Source: Phycisphaeraceae bacterium (lineage in GTDB: Bacteria; Planctomycetota; Phycisphaerae; Phycisphaerales; Phycisphaeraceae). From it: a stretch of 64,000 nt of DNA. The DNA lies in contig JADZCR010000003.1 in the NCBI GenBank assembly GCA_020851465.1, positions 365,727 to 429,726 of the forward strand, given 5' to 3'. A program made the translations under genes and the position numbers. A model generated the notes under the pieces. It worked only from the letters and a program-made list of their open reading frames with translations, did not search any database and was not told where the DNA came from. Within the stretch, counting starts at the first letter, position 1. Each line of letters begins with the position of its first letter. Of the stretch, positions 1-8,347 are shown in pieces.

Positions 1-631
1 CACGCGGCTGGATGGTCATCAATTGACGTTTGAGGTAACCCCAGCAAGCCTCCACCTCCACAGGCGTTGGCGCGCGATTCCCCGGCGGACGGCATTTGAC
101 CACATTCGCAATGTAAACATCCTCCCGCTTGTAACCCATTGCCACAATCATCTTGTCGAGCAATTCTCCCGCGCGGCCGACAAATGGACGCCCCGTCTTA
201 TCCTCTGTCTCACCCGGCCCTTCGCCGATAAACATCAGCTTGGCATCAGGATCACCCTCGCCGAACACCGTCTGTGTCCGTCTTTCGCAGAGTATGCACT
301 TGGTACACCCTTCCACCTCGGTTTGTCGAAGCTCTGTGAGAATACGAATCTTTGTCGCAGAGTCGAGTTGTTTGTACAGCCCCGGCTGCAATGGTACTTC
401 CGGTGACGCCTGAATTGGTGTGACGACTTGGTTGGATGATGCAGAAGATCGTGGAGTCGAGGTCTTTAATCCCGCAGAGTGCGTCGAGGGAGAATTGGGG
501 ACGTCATTCGGTTGTGAGAGACCTTCCGTGAGGGTATTGCTGCGCGTTCCAATTGGTACCGTCCGTACCCCCATCAGATGATCCGTCAACAGGTGCTGTC
601 GAAGAATACGCTTTCGCCGTTTGGCATCCAT
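1..631 (-). CDS. Uracil-DNA glycosylase, family 4 (C-terminus cut by window edge)
   Basis: The gene reads leftward and runs off the window start, so the C-terminal part is missing. Translation from the ATG at 631 begins MDAKRRKRILRQHL, then has a Pro/Ser/Thr-rich linker of about 50 residues. The catalytic domain follows, with the iron-sulfur cluster cysteines (CTKCILCERR), the uracil pocket segment FIGEGPGETEDKTGRPFVGR, and NVVKCRPPGNRAPTPVEVEAC. These are hallmarks of 4Fe-4S family 4 enzymes, which excise uracil from DNA after cytosine deamination. The long low-complexity N-terminal linker is seen in some bacterial members. The gene is divergent from the LysM protein gene. A second ATG at 627 is out of frame, so 631 is the natural start. 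The family call is firm; the end of the gene is not visible. Confidence 0.9.
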   Translation of the reverse strand, partial: MDAKRRKRILRQHLLTDHLMGVRTVPIGTRSNTLTEGLSQPNDVPNSPSTHSAGLKTSTPRSSASSNQVVTPIQASPEVPLQPGLYKQLDSATKIRILTELRQTEVEGCTKCILCERRTQTVFGEGDPDAKLMFIGEGPGETEDKTGRPFVGRAGELLDKMIVAMGYKREDVYIANVVKCRPPGNRAPTPVEVEACWGYLKRQLMTIQPR

Positions 632-846
632 ATGTCAAAGGATAAATCCAGCCGGATCAATTAACCAACCGTATGACACCACTCCGGGGTACCGATTCTG
701 CTGGATAACTTTATTTCCCTTAGCGGGTTCAGACCGATAAACCGTTGATTCTTCCAACGAAGATGAAGATTTTCCCCCAAAGCGACCGATAACATGGCAG
801 GGGTGTACGAACTTTTCTACACTGGTTTTACTCCAAGGAACGGATT

Positions 847-1740
847 ATGAAGAGCGGCTATAAGATCGCGATCGTCACTGCGGTGATTTTGCTGGTAGTC
901 ATTTTTGCCTACTACCTAAAAATCGAGAAGCCTCAGCGAGCCCCTGCGGAAACCCCTGAAGTCACCACGATCACCTCCAATGACAGCGCGGTCCCCAGCC
1001 TGCCTCCCGCAACTGATAACAGCAACACGACCGTGAGCCTGCCCCCTTCGACCGACGACATCGCTGCAAGGATGCGAACTCAGTCCGCCCCGCCTACCGA
1101 TGGCACCACCAGTCAACTCGTACTCGGTGAAACGCCAACGACCCGTCCCAGTGCCGAAGCTGTCGATGCGTTCCCCCCCACTACTCGACCGGCTGAAAAT
1201 ACTGTTGGTACCGACCTTCGTACCAGTGGAACTGATCTACGACCCGTGGATACACAGATCCCCGAACGCTCTGTGGATCTTTTCTCCAACGATACTGAAG
1301 ATACGGCCGCTTCCACCGCAAGTTCTACTTACACGATTAAGGCGGGCGACACGTTCCAATCTATCGCAGCGAAACATCTGGGTTCCGCCAGCCGTTGGCG
1401 CGATATCGGTAAAGCCAATCCATTCGTCGAGCCTACTAAGCTCAAGATCGGCCAGGTCATCAAACTTCCAAGTGCGACCAGTGCTGTATCTGACGCCTCC
1501 GTCGAGCCTCCCCGCCGTGTCGCCGCTCGCGCAACCGATAGTGCTGTCACCACCGTCAAGCCAACGGGCATCACTCACAAAGTTAAATTCGGCGAGACAC
1601 TTTCCACGCTGGCCTACCAATACTACGGCGATCGCGGCCAGTGGAAGAAAATCTATAACGCCAACCGTGACGTCCTTCGCAATCCCGACCGCCTACCGGA
1701 CGGGGTGAAGCTGACTATTCCCGCTAAATCAAGCCGATAG
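847..1740 (+). CDS. Membrane-anchored protein with two LysM domains
   Basis: This 297-residue protein starts with a short positive segment and one hydrophobic helix (about residues 7-23: IAIVTAVILLVVIFAYY), which should anchor it in the cytoplasmic membrane facing the periplasm. A long Pro/Thr/Ser-rich region follows (about 30-155), containing PTTRP twice. Then come two LysM modules: one starting at YTIKAGDTFQSIA (about 160-207) and one starting at HKVKFGETLSTLA (about 243-293). LysM binds N-acetylglucosamine-containing glycans, usually peptidoglycan. The second half of each module carries W-x-x-I-x-x-A-N. No catalytic domain is present, so it is probably a cell-wall-binding tether rather than a hydrolase. 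The precise function is not known. Confidence 0.85.
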   Translation: MKSGYKIAIVTAVILLVVIFAYYLKIEKPQRAPAETPEVTTITSNDSAVPSLPPATDNSNTTVSLPPSTDDIAARMRTQSAPPTDGTTSQLVLGETPTTRPSAEAVDAFPPTTRPAENTVGTDLRTSGTDLRPVDTQIPERSVDLFSNDTEDTAASTASSTYTIKAGDTFQSIAAKHLGSASRWRDIGKANPFVEPTKLKIGQVIKLPSATSAVSDASVEPPRRVAARATDSAVTTVKPTGITHKVKFGETLSTLAYQYYGDRGQWKKIYNANRDVLRNPDRLPDGVKLTIPAKSSR

Positions 1741-1909
1741 TCGAACTCCTCGGCATCAGTTTATACGTCAAAAATACGAAGCCGAAGTCGCCGTTCAGCT
1801 GTGTACCGAAGCTTCCTGGGGAATCGGTTTGAATCAAACTGGAACGGGTATCGGTAGGTGATTCGCGCCCAATCCCCGTCCAAGCGTGCAGGTGACTACT
1901 CGCTCCCGC

Positions 1910-1915
1910 TATACT
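1910..1915 (+). promoter_or_regulatory. Candidate -10 box placing the transcript start at the ATG of the epimerase gene
   Basis: TATACT lies 7 bases before the ATG at 1923, so transcription would begin at or next to the start codon. No Shine-Dalgarno sequence is present between them. No good -35 hexamer is visible at 16-18 bases, so this is a weak prediction. Confidence 0.35.
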
Positions 1916-1922
1916 CTGCCTC

Positions 1923-3002
1923 ATGGATCGTATTCTCGTCACTGGCGGGGCTGGCTTTGTCGGCTCCAACCTCGTCCGCCAACTTCAGGATGAGCATCCC
2001 GATGCTTTGATTCTCGTGATCGACGACTTTCGCGTCGGCAGTTTCTCCAATCTCGCTAGTGAAGGCGAACAAGGATGGAGCTTCCGAGGTGAAGTCATCG
2101 CCCGATCATTGCTAGAGCTCGACATGTTTGGCATTGTCGAGGACTACAACCCCGAAGTGATCTTCCACGAAGCATCGATCACGGACACCACCGTGACCGA
2201 TCAGCAACGGATGATCGCGGAGAATGTTGAGCCATTCGAGGTCTTGCTCAATATCGCCATCGAGATGGGGGTTAAGCTTGTCTGGGCGTCCAGTGCTGCG
2301 ACTTACGGGACACGCGCCAATGGTGCCACGCAACAGCGTCGCCCGTTCGAGCTTCAGGACGCAGGCCAGCCTGCCAATGTCTATGGTTTTTCCAAGTGGA
2401 TCATGGAAAATCTCCACCGATCCGCATTGGCTGAAAATCCAGAGGCTCATATCGTCGGCCTGCGTTACTTCAACGTCTTCGGTCCGGGTGAAGAAAACAA
2501 GAAACACATGTCGAGCATGATCTATCAGCTTGCCCAGCAGATGCTCGCCGGTCAGCGGCCGCGCATCTTCCGCGATGGAGAGCAGGCCCGTGACCATGTT
2601 TACGTCAAGGATGTCGTTAATGCGACTATTGCGGCGGCGGATGATCGCGCACGCAGCGGTATCTACAACGTCGGAACAGGTAAGGCGACAACCTTCAACC
2701 AGATCATTGCCTGCCTGAATGAGTCGCTGGGAACTCGGTTTGACACGGAGTACCTCGACAATCCCTATAAGTTTTATCAGGACTACACCTGTGCGGATCT
2801 GTCACAGACCAAAGCCGGCCTGAAGTGGTCACCGCAATACGACACCAAGTCCGCCATCATCGAATACACGCGATTCCTCAAGGCCTGCGCGGACGCCAAC
2901 GCCCCACAGAAAAACGTCACGGCAAAAGCATCCACAGATGAAGAAAATCGCGGCAACGCGGAGCCTCGGCGCAAAGAAGAACGTGAAGAAAAGCGTAACT
3001 GA
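1923..3002 (+). CDS. NAD-dependent sugar epimerase, ADP-heptose 6-epimerase (HldD/RfaD)-like
   Basis: This is a 359-residue extended SDR epimerase. The N-terminus has the Rossmann motif TGGAGFVGSN; the active-site YxxxK is NVYGFSKW with an upstream Ser (WASSAATYG). The segment LRYFNVFGPGEENKKHMSSM followed by FRDGEQARDHVYVKDV closely follows ADP-L-glycero-D-manno-heptose 6-epimerases, which convert the C6 epimer of ADP-heptose for lipopolysaccharide core. The usual family length is 310-330, and the extra residues form a charged, low-complexity C-terminal tail (about 325-359) rich in E, K and R. An alternative is another nucleotide-sugar 4-epimerase. No hldE-like gene is adjacent. There is no clear Shine-Dalgarno sequence before the ATG. 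Confidence 0.8.
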   Translation: MDRILVTGGAGFVGSNLVRQLQDEHPDALILVIDDFRVGSFSNLASEGEQGWSFRGEVIARSLLELDMFGIVEDYNPEVIFHEASITDTTVTDQQRMIAENVEPFEVLLNIAIEMGVKLVWASSAATYGTRANGATQQRRPFELQDAGQPANVYGFSKWIMENLHRSALAENPEAHIVGLRYFNVFGPGEENKKHMSSMIYQLAQQMLAGQRPRIFRDGEQARDHVYVKDVVNATIAAADDRARSGIYNVGTGKATTFNQIIACLNESLGTRFDTEYLDNPYKFYQDYTCADLSQTKAGLKWSPQYDTKSAIIEYTRFLKACADANAPQKNVTAKASTDEENRGNAEPRRKEEREEKRN

Positions 3003-3225
3003 CACCTAAGATCCTTCGACTTCCACGAACTTCTCCTGTGATCCAGACAATGCCTTTAGATCATGCTTGGGAGTTCTGGTAAGTTCGATCCGGAACTGCC
3101 TTGGCTTGTGGGGTACTGTTTTCAGGTCGCGCACGCGATTTATTGCCTTCTCAGGCCCATGAACCTTGGACTCCGCCCCTATTTTCTCTAGCATACCGGG
3201 CCGTTAATGCCCACGGAGGTCTGTA

Positions 3226-5151
3226 ATGATTCGTTCTGATGACGCAGCCATGACCCAGTACGAAAAAATACCCGCACAGGTCTTCGACGACTCGAAGGCT
3301 GCCAGCATCGCCGTTGCAGGTGAGATCGCCAAACTCATTCGTGACCGCGCCAAGAAAAAGCAAAAAGCTATCCTCGGACTGGCGACCGGGTCAACCCCTG
3401 TCAACGTCTATAACGAGTTGGTCCGGCTCCATAAACAGGAGAAGCTCTCCTTTAAGAACGTCATTACGTTCAATCTTGACGAGTATTTTCCAATGCAACC
3501 GAACGAGCTTCAGAGCTATGTTCGGTTCATGAATGAACACCTTTTTGACCATATCGATATCCCGCGTAAACAGGTGCACATTCCTGACGGTACGGTGCCG
3601 GTGGAAGAGGTATTCGCACAGTGTCAGGCGTATGAAAAAGCGATTGACGATGCCGGCGGGATCGACCTGCAAATCCTTGGTATTGGTCGGACTGGACACG
3701 TTGGCTTCAACGAGCCGGGTTCAGGCCGTAATTCACGAACACGCCTCATCACACTTGATAAGGTGACGCGACTCGACGCAGCCAGCGATTTCTTCGGCGA
3801 AGAAAATGTCCCTCGTCGCGCCATTACGATGGGCGTCGGCACGATTCTCCGCGCCAAGCGCATTCTGCTGATGGCATACGGTGAACACAAAGCTCCGGTG
3901 GTCGCTCAAGCTATCGAGGGAGAGATCACCAGCACCATCGCCGCCAGCTTCCTACAGGAGCACCCCAACGCCCAGATCATTCTCGATCGAGCAGCAGCTG
4001 CGGAGCTTACAAGGTTCAAAAGCCCCTGGCTGTTAGGCCCGATCGACTGGGATCGTCCGACGATCCGCAAAGCGGTTACCTGGCTCGCTCTTGAGCATGA
4101 AAAACCAATCCTCAAATTGACCGACGAGGACTACAACGAGGCAGGATTGCAGGATTTGCTGGCCAAGCATGGTCTTGCTTACGACATCAATATCGAAGTC
4201 TTCCGTGCCCAACAGGACACAATCACAGGCTGGCCTGGCGGTAAACCTCCCAAGGTGCAGAGGCCGGGGGATCGCCGCCGCGAGGGAGATGACATTTTCC
4301 CCAAGCGTGTCGTCATTTTCTCCCCACATCCCGACGACGACGTAATCTCAATGGGTGGCACACTCATCCGACTGGTGGATCAGGGACACGAGGTTCATGT
4401 CGCCTACCAGACCAGTGGAAATATCGCGGTATTCGATGCGGCGGCCCTGCGCTTCGCTGACTTCGCGGCAGAGTTTAATCAGATGTTCGGCATCGCCGAG
4501 CGTAAGGCATCGCAGATCGAGGCGCACATTGAAGAATTCCTTCGCAACAAAAAACCCGGACAAGTGGACAGCGAAGAAGTCCAGAAGATCAAAGGTCTGA
4601 TCCGTCGCGGCGAAGCTCGTGCGGCCTGTCGCTACTGCGGCATACCTGATCGTGGAGTCCACTTCCTGGACATGCCGTTTTATGAAACCGGCCGTGTGCG
4701 TAAGAAACCAATCGGCGAGGGTGATATTCAGTTGATTGTTGACCTGCTTCAGGAAATCAAACCGCACCAGATCTATGCAGCAGGTGATCTTTCCGATCCG
4801 CACGGCACACACCGGGTCTGCCTTGCTGCGATTTTCGCAGCCATGGATCGATTGAAAACCGCCGATTGGCGCAAGACCTGCGATCTATGGCTCTACCGCG
4901 GTGCATGGCAGGAGTGGGGCGTCCATGAGATCGAGATGGCGGTACCGCTTTCGCCGATCGAAGTGATGCGTAAACGCATCGCAATCTTCAAACACGAATC
5001 GCAAAAGGACCGCGCTCTTTTCCCCGGCAGCGATAGCCGTGAGTTCTGGCAGCGGGCGGAGGATCGAAACAGGAAAACCGCGAAGCTTTATGACAAACTC
5101 GGCCTCGCGGAGTACGAGGCGATCGAGGGCTTTGTCAAGTGGAAAGGCTGA
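3226..5151 (+). CDS. nagB: Glucosamine-6-phosphate deaminase / LmbE (PIG-L) deacetylase fusion
   Basis: A 641-residue two-domain protein. Residues about 10-280 are NagB-like: GLATGSTP phosphate loop, NLDEY (catalytic Asp region), and GIGRTGHVGFNEPGSG (active-site loop with His and Glu). Residues about 360-640 are an LmbE/PIG-L domain with the zinc motif HPDDD near residue 368 and SDPHGTH near 525. NagB converts glucosamine-6-phosphate to fructose-6-phosphate plus ammonia; LmbE proteins are zinc-dependent N-deacetylases. The fusion could therefore deacetylate an amino sugar and deaminate the product, though the exact substrate is inference. In classical NagB the loop reads GNDGH; here the Asp is Thr (GRTGH). 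GGAGGT five bases before the ATG supports the start. A sugar-isomerase-like gene follows 58 bases later (ATG 5210). Confidence 0.9.
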   Translation: MIRSDDAAMTQYEKIPAQVFDDSKAASIAVAGEIAKLIRDRAKKKQKAILGLATGSTPVNVYNELVRLHKQEKLSFKNVITFNLDEYFPMQPNELQSYVRFMNEHLFDHIDIPRKQVHIPDGTVPVEEVFAQCQAYEKAIDDAGGIDLQILGIGRTGHVGFNEPGSGRNSRTRLITLDKVTRLDAASDFFGEENVPRRAITMGVGTILRAKRILLMAYGEHKAPVVAQAIEGEITSTIAASFLQEHPNAQIILDRAAAAELTRFKSPWLLGPIDWDRPTIRKAVTWLALEHEKPILKLTDEDYNEAGLQDLLAKHGLAYDINIEVFRAQQDTITGWPGGKPPKVQRPGDRRREGDDIFPKRVVIFSPHPDDDVISMGGTLIRLVDQGHEVHVAYQTSGNIAVFDAAALRFADFAAEFNQMFGIAERKASQIEAHIEEFLRNKKPGQVDSEEVQKIKGLIRRGEARAACRYCGIPDRGVHFLDMPFYETGRVRKKPIGEGDIQLIVDLLQEIKPHQIYAAGDLSDPHGTHRVCLAAIFAAMDRLKTADWRKTCDLWLYRGAWQEWGVHEIEMAVPLSPIEVMRKRIAIFKHESQKDRALFPGSDSREFWQRAEDRNRKTAKLYDKLGLAEYEAIEGFVKWKG

Positions 5152-5209
5152 TCCGTTAACCAGCAGCTAACCATACTCGGTGTGCCATCGGCTTTTATCA
5201 GCGACTTCA

Positions 5210-6061
5210 ATGGATATCAAAATGACACCGCAGAAACCATCACAGTTTGCCCTCGTTTCCTGGGCTACTCACGCTAAAACTCCCGCGGAACTGGCCGCAC
5301 GTGTCAAGGAAATCGGCCTGAATAAGATTCAGATGCACCTTGCTCTTGCATACGCCGACCCCGCGGTATGGGGCAATGTTCAGAGCGATCTGCGAAAAGA
5401 AGGCATCGAGATTATTTCTGGAATGTTCGGAACCACGGGAGAAGACTACTCGACGCTTGAGACAATTCGTCTGACTGGCGGATTCATTCCCGACAAACAT
5501 TGGGAAGCTAACTGGAAGGCTGTTCAGGATAATACGAAAGTTGCTGCGGCTATGGGCCTCAAGCTCATCAGCACACACTCCGGGTTTCTACCTGACGACA
5601 AAAAAGATCCAAACTTCAATAAGCTCGTCGATCGTATCTCACAGGTCGCAAAGCACCTTGGCCAGCACGGCATCACGATGCTCTTTGAGACCGGCCAAGA
5701 GACCGCTGACACCCTGTGGCAATTCCTTCAAGCATTAGATCAAAACGGTGCCAGCAACACGGGTGTAAATTTTGATCCGGCAAACATGATTCTCTACGAC
5801 AAAGGCGACCCCATCGCATCATTGAAAAAACTCATGCCTCGTGTGAAACAGGTACACATCAAAGACGCAGTGCGTACAAAGACTCCCGGTACATGGGGAA
5901 CCGAGGTGCCAATCGGAGAAGGACAGGTCGATTGGAAATCATTTATTCAGGTGCTCTCTGAAGGTGATTTCCAAGGTCACCTGGTTATCGAGCGTGAAGC
6001 GGGACAGGATCGCGTAGGTGACGTACGGAAGGCGATCGCACACGTATCACAATTCATGTAA
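5210..6061 (+). CDS. Sugar phosphate isomerase/epimerase, TIM barrel
   Basis: A protein of about 283 residues from the ATG at 5210 (an upstream in-frame ATG at 5180 and a downstream one at 5222 are alternatives). It has the xylose isomerase-like/AP endonuclease 2 TIM-barrel pattern: KLISTHSGF near the middle (metal/phosphate-binding His), MLFETGQE (catalytic Glu), GVNFDPANMILY (Asp), VKQVHIKDA (His/Asp) and a final HLVIERE. These residues form the usual divalent-metal site. Family members act on keto sugars, inositols or sugar phosphates. The position directly after the NagB-LmbE fusion on the same strand suggests a role in amino-sugar or related carbohydrate breakdown. The specific reaction cannot be read from sequence. 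Confidence 0.8.
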   Translation: MDIKMTPQKPSQFALVSWATHAKTPAELAARVKEIGLNKIQMHLALAYADPAVWGNVQSDLRKEGIEIISGMFGTTGEDYSTLETIRLTGGFIPDKHWEANWKAVQDNTKVAAAMGLKLISTHSGFLPDDKKDPNFNKLVDRISQVAKHLGQHGITMLFETGQETADTLWQFLQALDQNGASNTGVNFDPANMILYDKGDPIASLKKLMPRVKQVHIKDAVRTKTPGTWGTEVPIGEGQVDWKSFIQVLSEGDFQGHLVIEREAGQDRVGDVRKAIAHVSQFM

Positions 6062-6122
6062 CGAACGGACAACATAAAGCGTTCTTTACTTTTTTGTTTT
6101 CAAAATTTGATGCGACTATGAG

Positions 6123-6150
6123 TTGCTCTGGCGAAACTCGGTGTTAGTAT
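6123..6150 (+). promoter_or_regulatory. Sigma-70-type promoter for the 6S-like RNA
   Basis: TTGCTC at 6123-6128 and TAGTAT at 6145-6150 are separated by 16 bases. They predict a transcript start near 6157, a few bases before the first strand of the RNA's closing stem at 6163. Confidence 0.55.
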
Positions 6151-6156
6151 CGAAGA

Positions 6157-6371
6157 ACAAGTGAAGATTGCTTCCGCCTGCGGGGTTCGCGCAACGATGT
6201 CAGATTTTTTGCTCGAACCTTTCAGAACCCCAAGGGAGCCGGTCTGGGCGCGAAGATCAAGCCACCCACGAGTGGAAGATCGGGATAGCCTGGCGACGCA
6301 CCCACGTGCAATTGGGGTTCGAGTAAAACCATCGGACGACCCAGGTGGACGGGAGACAATCGAATCTTCAA
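6157..6371 (+). ncRNA. ssrS: Probable 6S RNA
   Basis: The roughly 210-base transcript has complementary ends: GAAGATT (6163-6169) pairs with AATCTTC (6363-6369), and CCGCCTG pairs with CAGGTGG (one wobble), followed by GGGT/ACCC with a bulge. This gives one long interrupted hairpin as in 6S RNA. The 5' arm text TGCGGGGTTCGCGCAACGA resembles 6S sequences I recall from alphaproteobacteria. 6S RNA mimics an open promoter and binds sigma-70 RNA polymerase to adjust transcription in slow growth. It is flanked by its own promoter and an intrinsic terminator, and no open reading frame in the interval looks coding. The alternative is another structured RNA; a covariance search for the 6S family would settle it. 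Confidence 0.72.
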
Positions 6372-6372
6372 A

Positions 6373-6402
6373 GCGGTCCGCTCAGGCGGGCCGTTTTTGT
6401 TT
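6373..6402 (+). terminator. Intrinsic terminator of the 6S-like RNA
   Basis: CGGTCCGC (6374-6381) pairs with GCGGGCCG (6386-6393) around a TCAG loop (one G-U pair), and TTTTTGTTTT follows immediately. It is a textbook rho-independent terminator directly after the closing stem. Confidence 0.85.
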
Positions 6403-6474
6403 TGTGCGCCGTCCTTTCTCGACTATTCTCCATGTCTTGTCACAAACAGGCTGGAAATGCCGTAACATTTCCGT

Positions 6475-7470
6475 ATGTCTCCGAAAGATAAACTCGACAA
6501 ATCCGCACGCTCAGGCAAGGAGCTGCGTTCCAGCCTGCTGGTAACGCGCATCGTTGAAAGCTACGAGTCGCAGAAGCGAATCACTCACTTCAACTCCACT
6601 TTCCTCCCCAACAGGGTCAGGACGATCCACGTAATCGAATTGCTGCGGCAGTTATTTTTTCCCGGCTTGTTTGAGGACCAGAAGCTCAAGCCGGAAACGA
6701 TTCATTACCACGTCGGCGACCTCGTTGAGAAAATCCGTGAAGGGCTATACGAGCAGGTCCGCCAGTCATTGCGGTATCGGGAAAGCCAACAACGAAGCCA
6801 GGGGAAAGGTGACGAAGGCGAGGCGTGCGATCAGGAAGCTGACCGCATCACACAGGAGTTTCTCGAGCGCATCCCGGAATTGCGGCGACTGCTGGCACTG
6901 GACGTCAAAGCTGGATTTGACGGAGACCCTGCGGCAGAAAGCACGGACGAGATTATTTTCTGCTATCCCGGTCTCGATGCAATTTTCATCCATCGCGTTG
7001 CGCATGAATTTTACAAGCTCAAGGTGCCGCTGTTGCCGCGCATCATGAGCGAATACGCGCACAACGAGACCGGCATCGACATTCACCCCGGCGCCACGAT
7101 TGGCGAGTCATTCTTCATCGATCACGGTACGGGTGTCGTCATTGGTGAAACAACGCACATTGGAAACCGCGTCAAGATTTACCAGAGCGTGACCCTCGGT
7201 GCCCTCTCAACCAAGGGCGGCCAATCATGGCGCGGCCGCAAGCGACACCCCACCATCGAAGATGATGTGACGATTTATGCCAACGCCACCATTCTTGGCG
7301 GTGAGACGATCATCGGAGCCGGTGCAACGATCAACGGCGGAGTATTTGTCACGCGATCCGTACCCGCCGGCCATACGGTCGCAATGGAGCCACCCGTACT
7401 CAAAGTCAGCCAGAAGCCGGGTAAAACACGTAAGAACGACGTGGAAACTGATTCTGATTTTCAGTTGTAA
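6475..7470 (+). CDS. cysE: Serine O-acetyltransferase (CysE/EpsC type)
   Basis: A 331-residue protein. An alpha-helical N-terminal domain (about 1-190) includes FCYPGLDAIFIHRVAHEFYK, typical of the long SAT form. A left-handed beta-helix of hexapeptide repeats follows, from GIDIHPGATIGESFFIDHGTGVVIGETT to GAGATINGGVFVTRSVPAG. The conserved His residues in HPGA and IDHGTG are the catalytic set. The enzyme transfers acetyl from acetyl-CoA to L-serine, giving O-acetylserine for cysteine synthesis. The N-terminal domain is longer and more charged than in E. coli CysE, matching the EpsC-like group found in many non-enteric bacteria. No cysK is adjacent in this window. The start at 6475 lies about 80 bases after the 6S terminator, so the gene needs its own promoter. 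Confidence 0.9.
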   Translation: MSPKDKLDKSARSGKELRSSLLVTRIVESYESQKRITHFNSTFLPNRVRTIHVIELLRQLFFPGLFEDQKLKPETIHYHVGDLVEKIREGLYEQVRQSLRYRESQQRSQGKGDEGEACDQEADRITQEFLERIPELRRLLALDVKAGFDGDPAAESTDEIIFCYPGLDAIFIHRVAHEFYKLKVPLLPRIMSEYAHNETGIDIHPGATIGESFFIDHGTGVVIGETTHIGNRVKIYQSVTLGALSTKGGQSWRGRKRHPTIEDDVTIYANATILGGETIIGAGATINGGVFVTRSVPAGHTVAMEPPVLKVSQKPGKTRKNDVETDSDFQL

Positions 7471-7600
7471 CGCGATACAAAGGTCACGAATAGGCGGCCT
7501 GCAACCGTCCGCTTATAAGTCAGCTCGCTTGGAACCGTCACCATCCTTTGATGGAAATTTTCTTATTTCCTCAACAGTACCCTGCCTATGATTTCGCGCC

Positions 7601-8296
7601 ATGGCAGAGACGCTTACGATTGATTTTTCGGTGCCGGTCCCGCTCTTTCCGTTGCCGCAATGCGTGCTGCTGCCGCACGCCACGATACCACTGCATATCT
7701 TTGAACCTCGCTATCGTCAGATGGTCAAAGATGCACTAGACTCGCGCGGCTTGATCGCGATGGCTTCTTTCGACAATAAGGACTGGAAGTCCCTGTATGA
7801 CGGCTCGCCCACTCTGCGCGAGCATATCTGTCTGGGATATATCATCCGTCACGAATCGCTGACGGGTGGTAAATACAACATCCTTCTCCAGGGAGTCTGC
7901 CGGGCGCGAATCACAAAGGAAATTGAGGCCGATACGCTCTATCGTCAGGCTTTGATCGAGCCAACGGAACGACGACCACCGCTCCTGGAAATCGATCTGG
8001 TCGATCAGCGTGAGTCGCTTGAAGCATTGCTGGCCGACCCCCTGCTCAAAGAATTGACCAGTGTCAACGCGATTCACAACTGGTTGACTTCTGAAATTCC
8101 GACATCAGCTTTGATTGACTTGGCTACCATGACCATGTGTGAAAGCACCGAGCAACGCTACTCGCTGCTAGCGGAGCCGGACGTCCTCGCACGTGCCGAG
8201 TGGTTGGAAAAACTACTCAGACAGACACGACACACTTTGAAATTGGCACAGAACTTTCGCCCCAAGGATTGTCCAGATGGCGTGAACCTGAACTGA
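7601..8296 (+). CDS. Lon N-terminal (LAN/substrate-binding) domain protein
   Basis: A 231-residue protein. The first 100 residues match the N-terminal domain of Lon protease: VPLFPLPQCVLLPHATIPLHIFEPRYRQMVKDAL. The AAA+ and protease domains of Lon are absent, and the remainder is helical (LTSEIPTSALIDLATMTMCESTEQRYSLLAEPD). Stand-alone proteins of this type are common in bacteria. They are thought to bind unfolded polypeptides, but their role is not established. The gene is convergent with the PhyH-like gene (51 bases between stops) and no obvious terminator lies between them. Family assignment is firm; function is open. Confidence 0.85.
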   Translation: MAETLTIDFSVPVPLFPLPQCVLLPHATIPLHIFEPRYRQMVKDALDSRGLIAMASFDNKDWKSLYDGSPTLREHICLGYIIRHESLTGGKYNILLQGVCRARITKEIEADTLYRQALIEPTERRPPLLEIDLVDQRESLEALLADPLLKELTSVNAIHNWLTSEIPTSALIDLATMTMCESTEQRYSLLAEPDVLARAEWLEKLLRQTRHTLKLAQNFRPKDCPDGVNLN

Positions 8297-8347
8297 ATAG
8301 GCCCATGTCGGATAGCCGCGAATCCCATCTACTCATAGCGCACCGCA

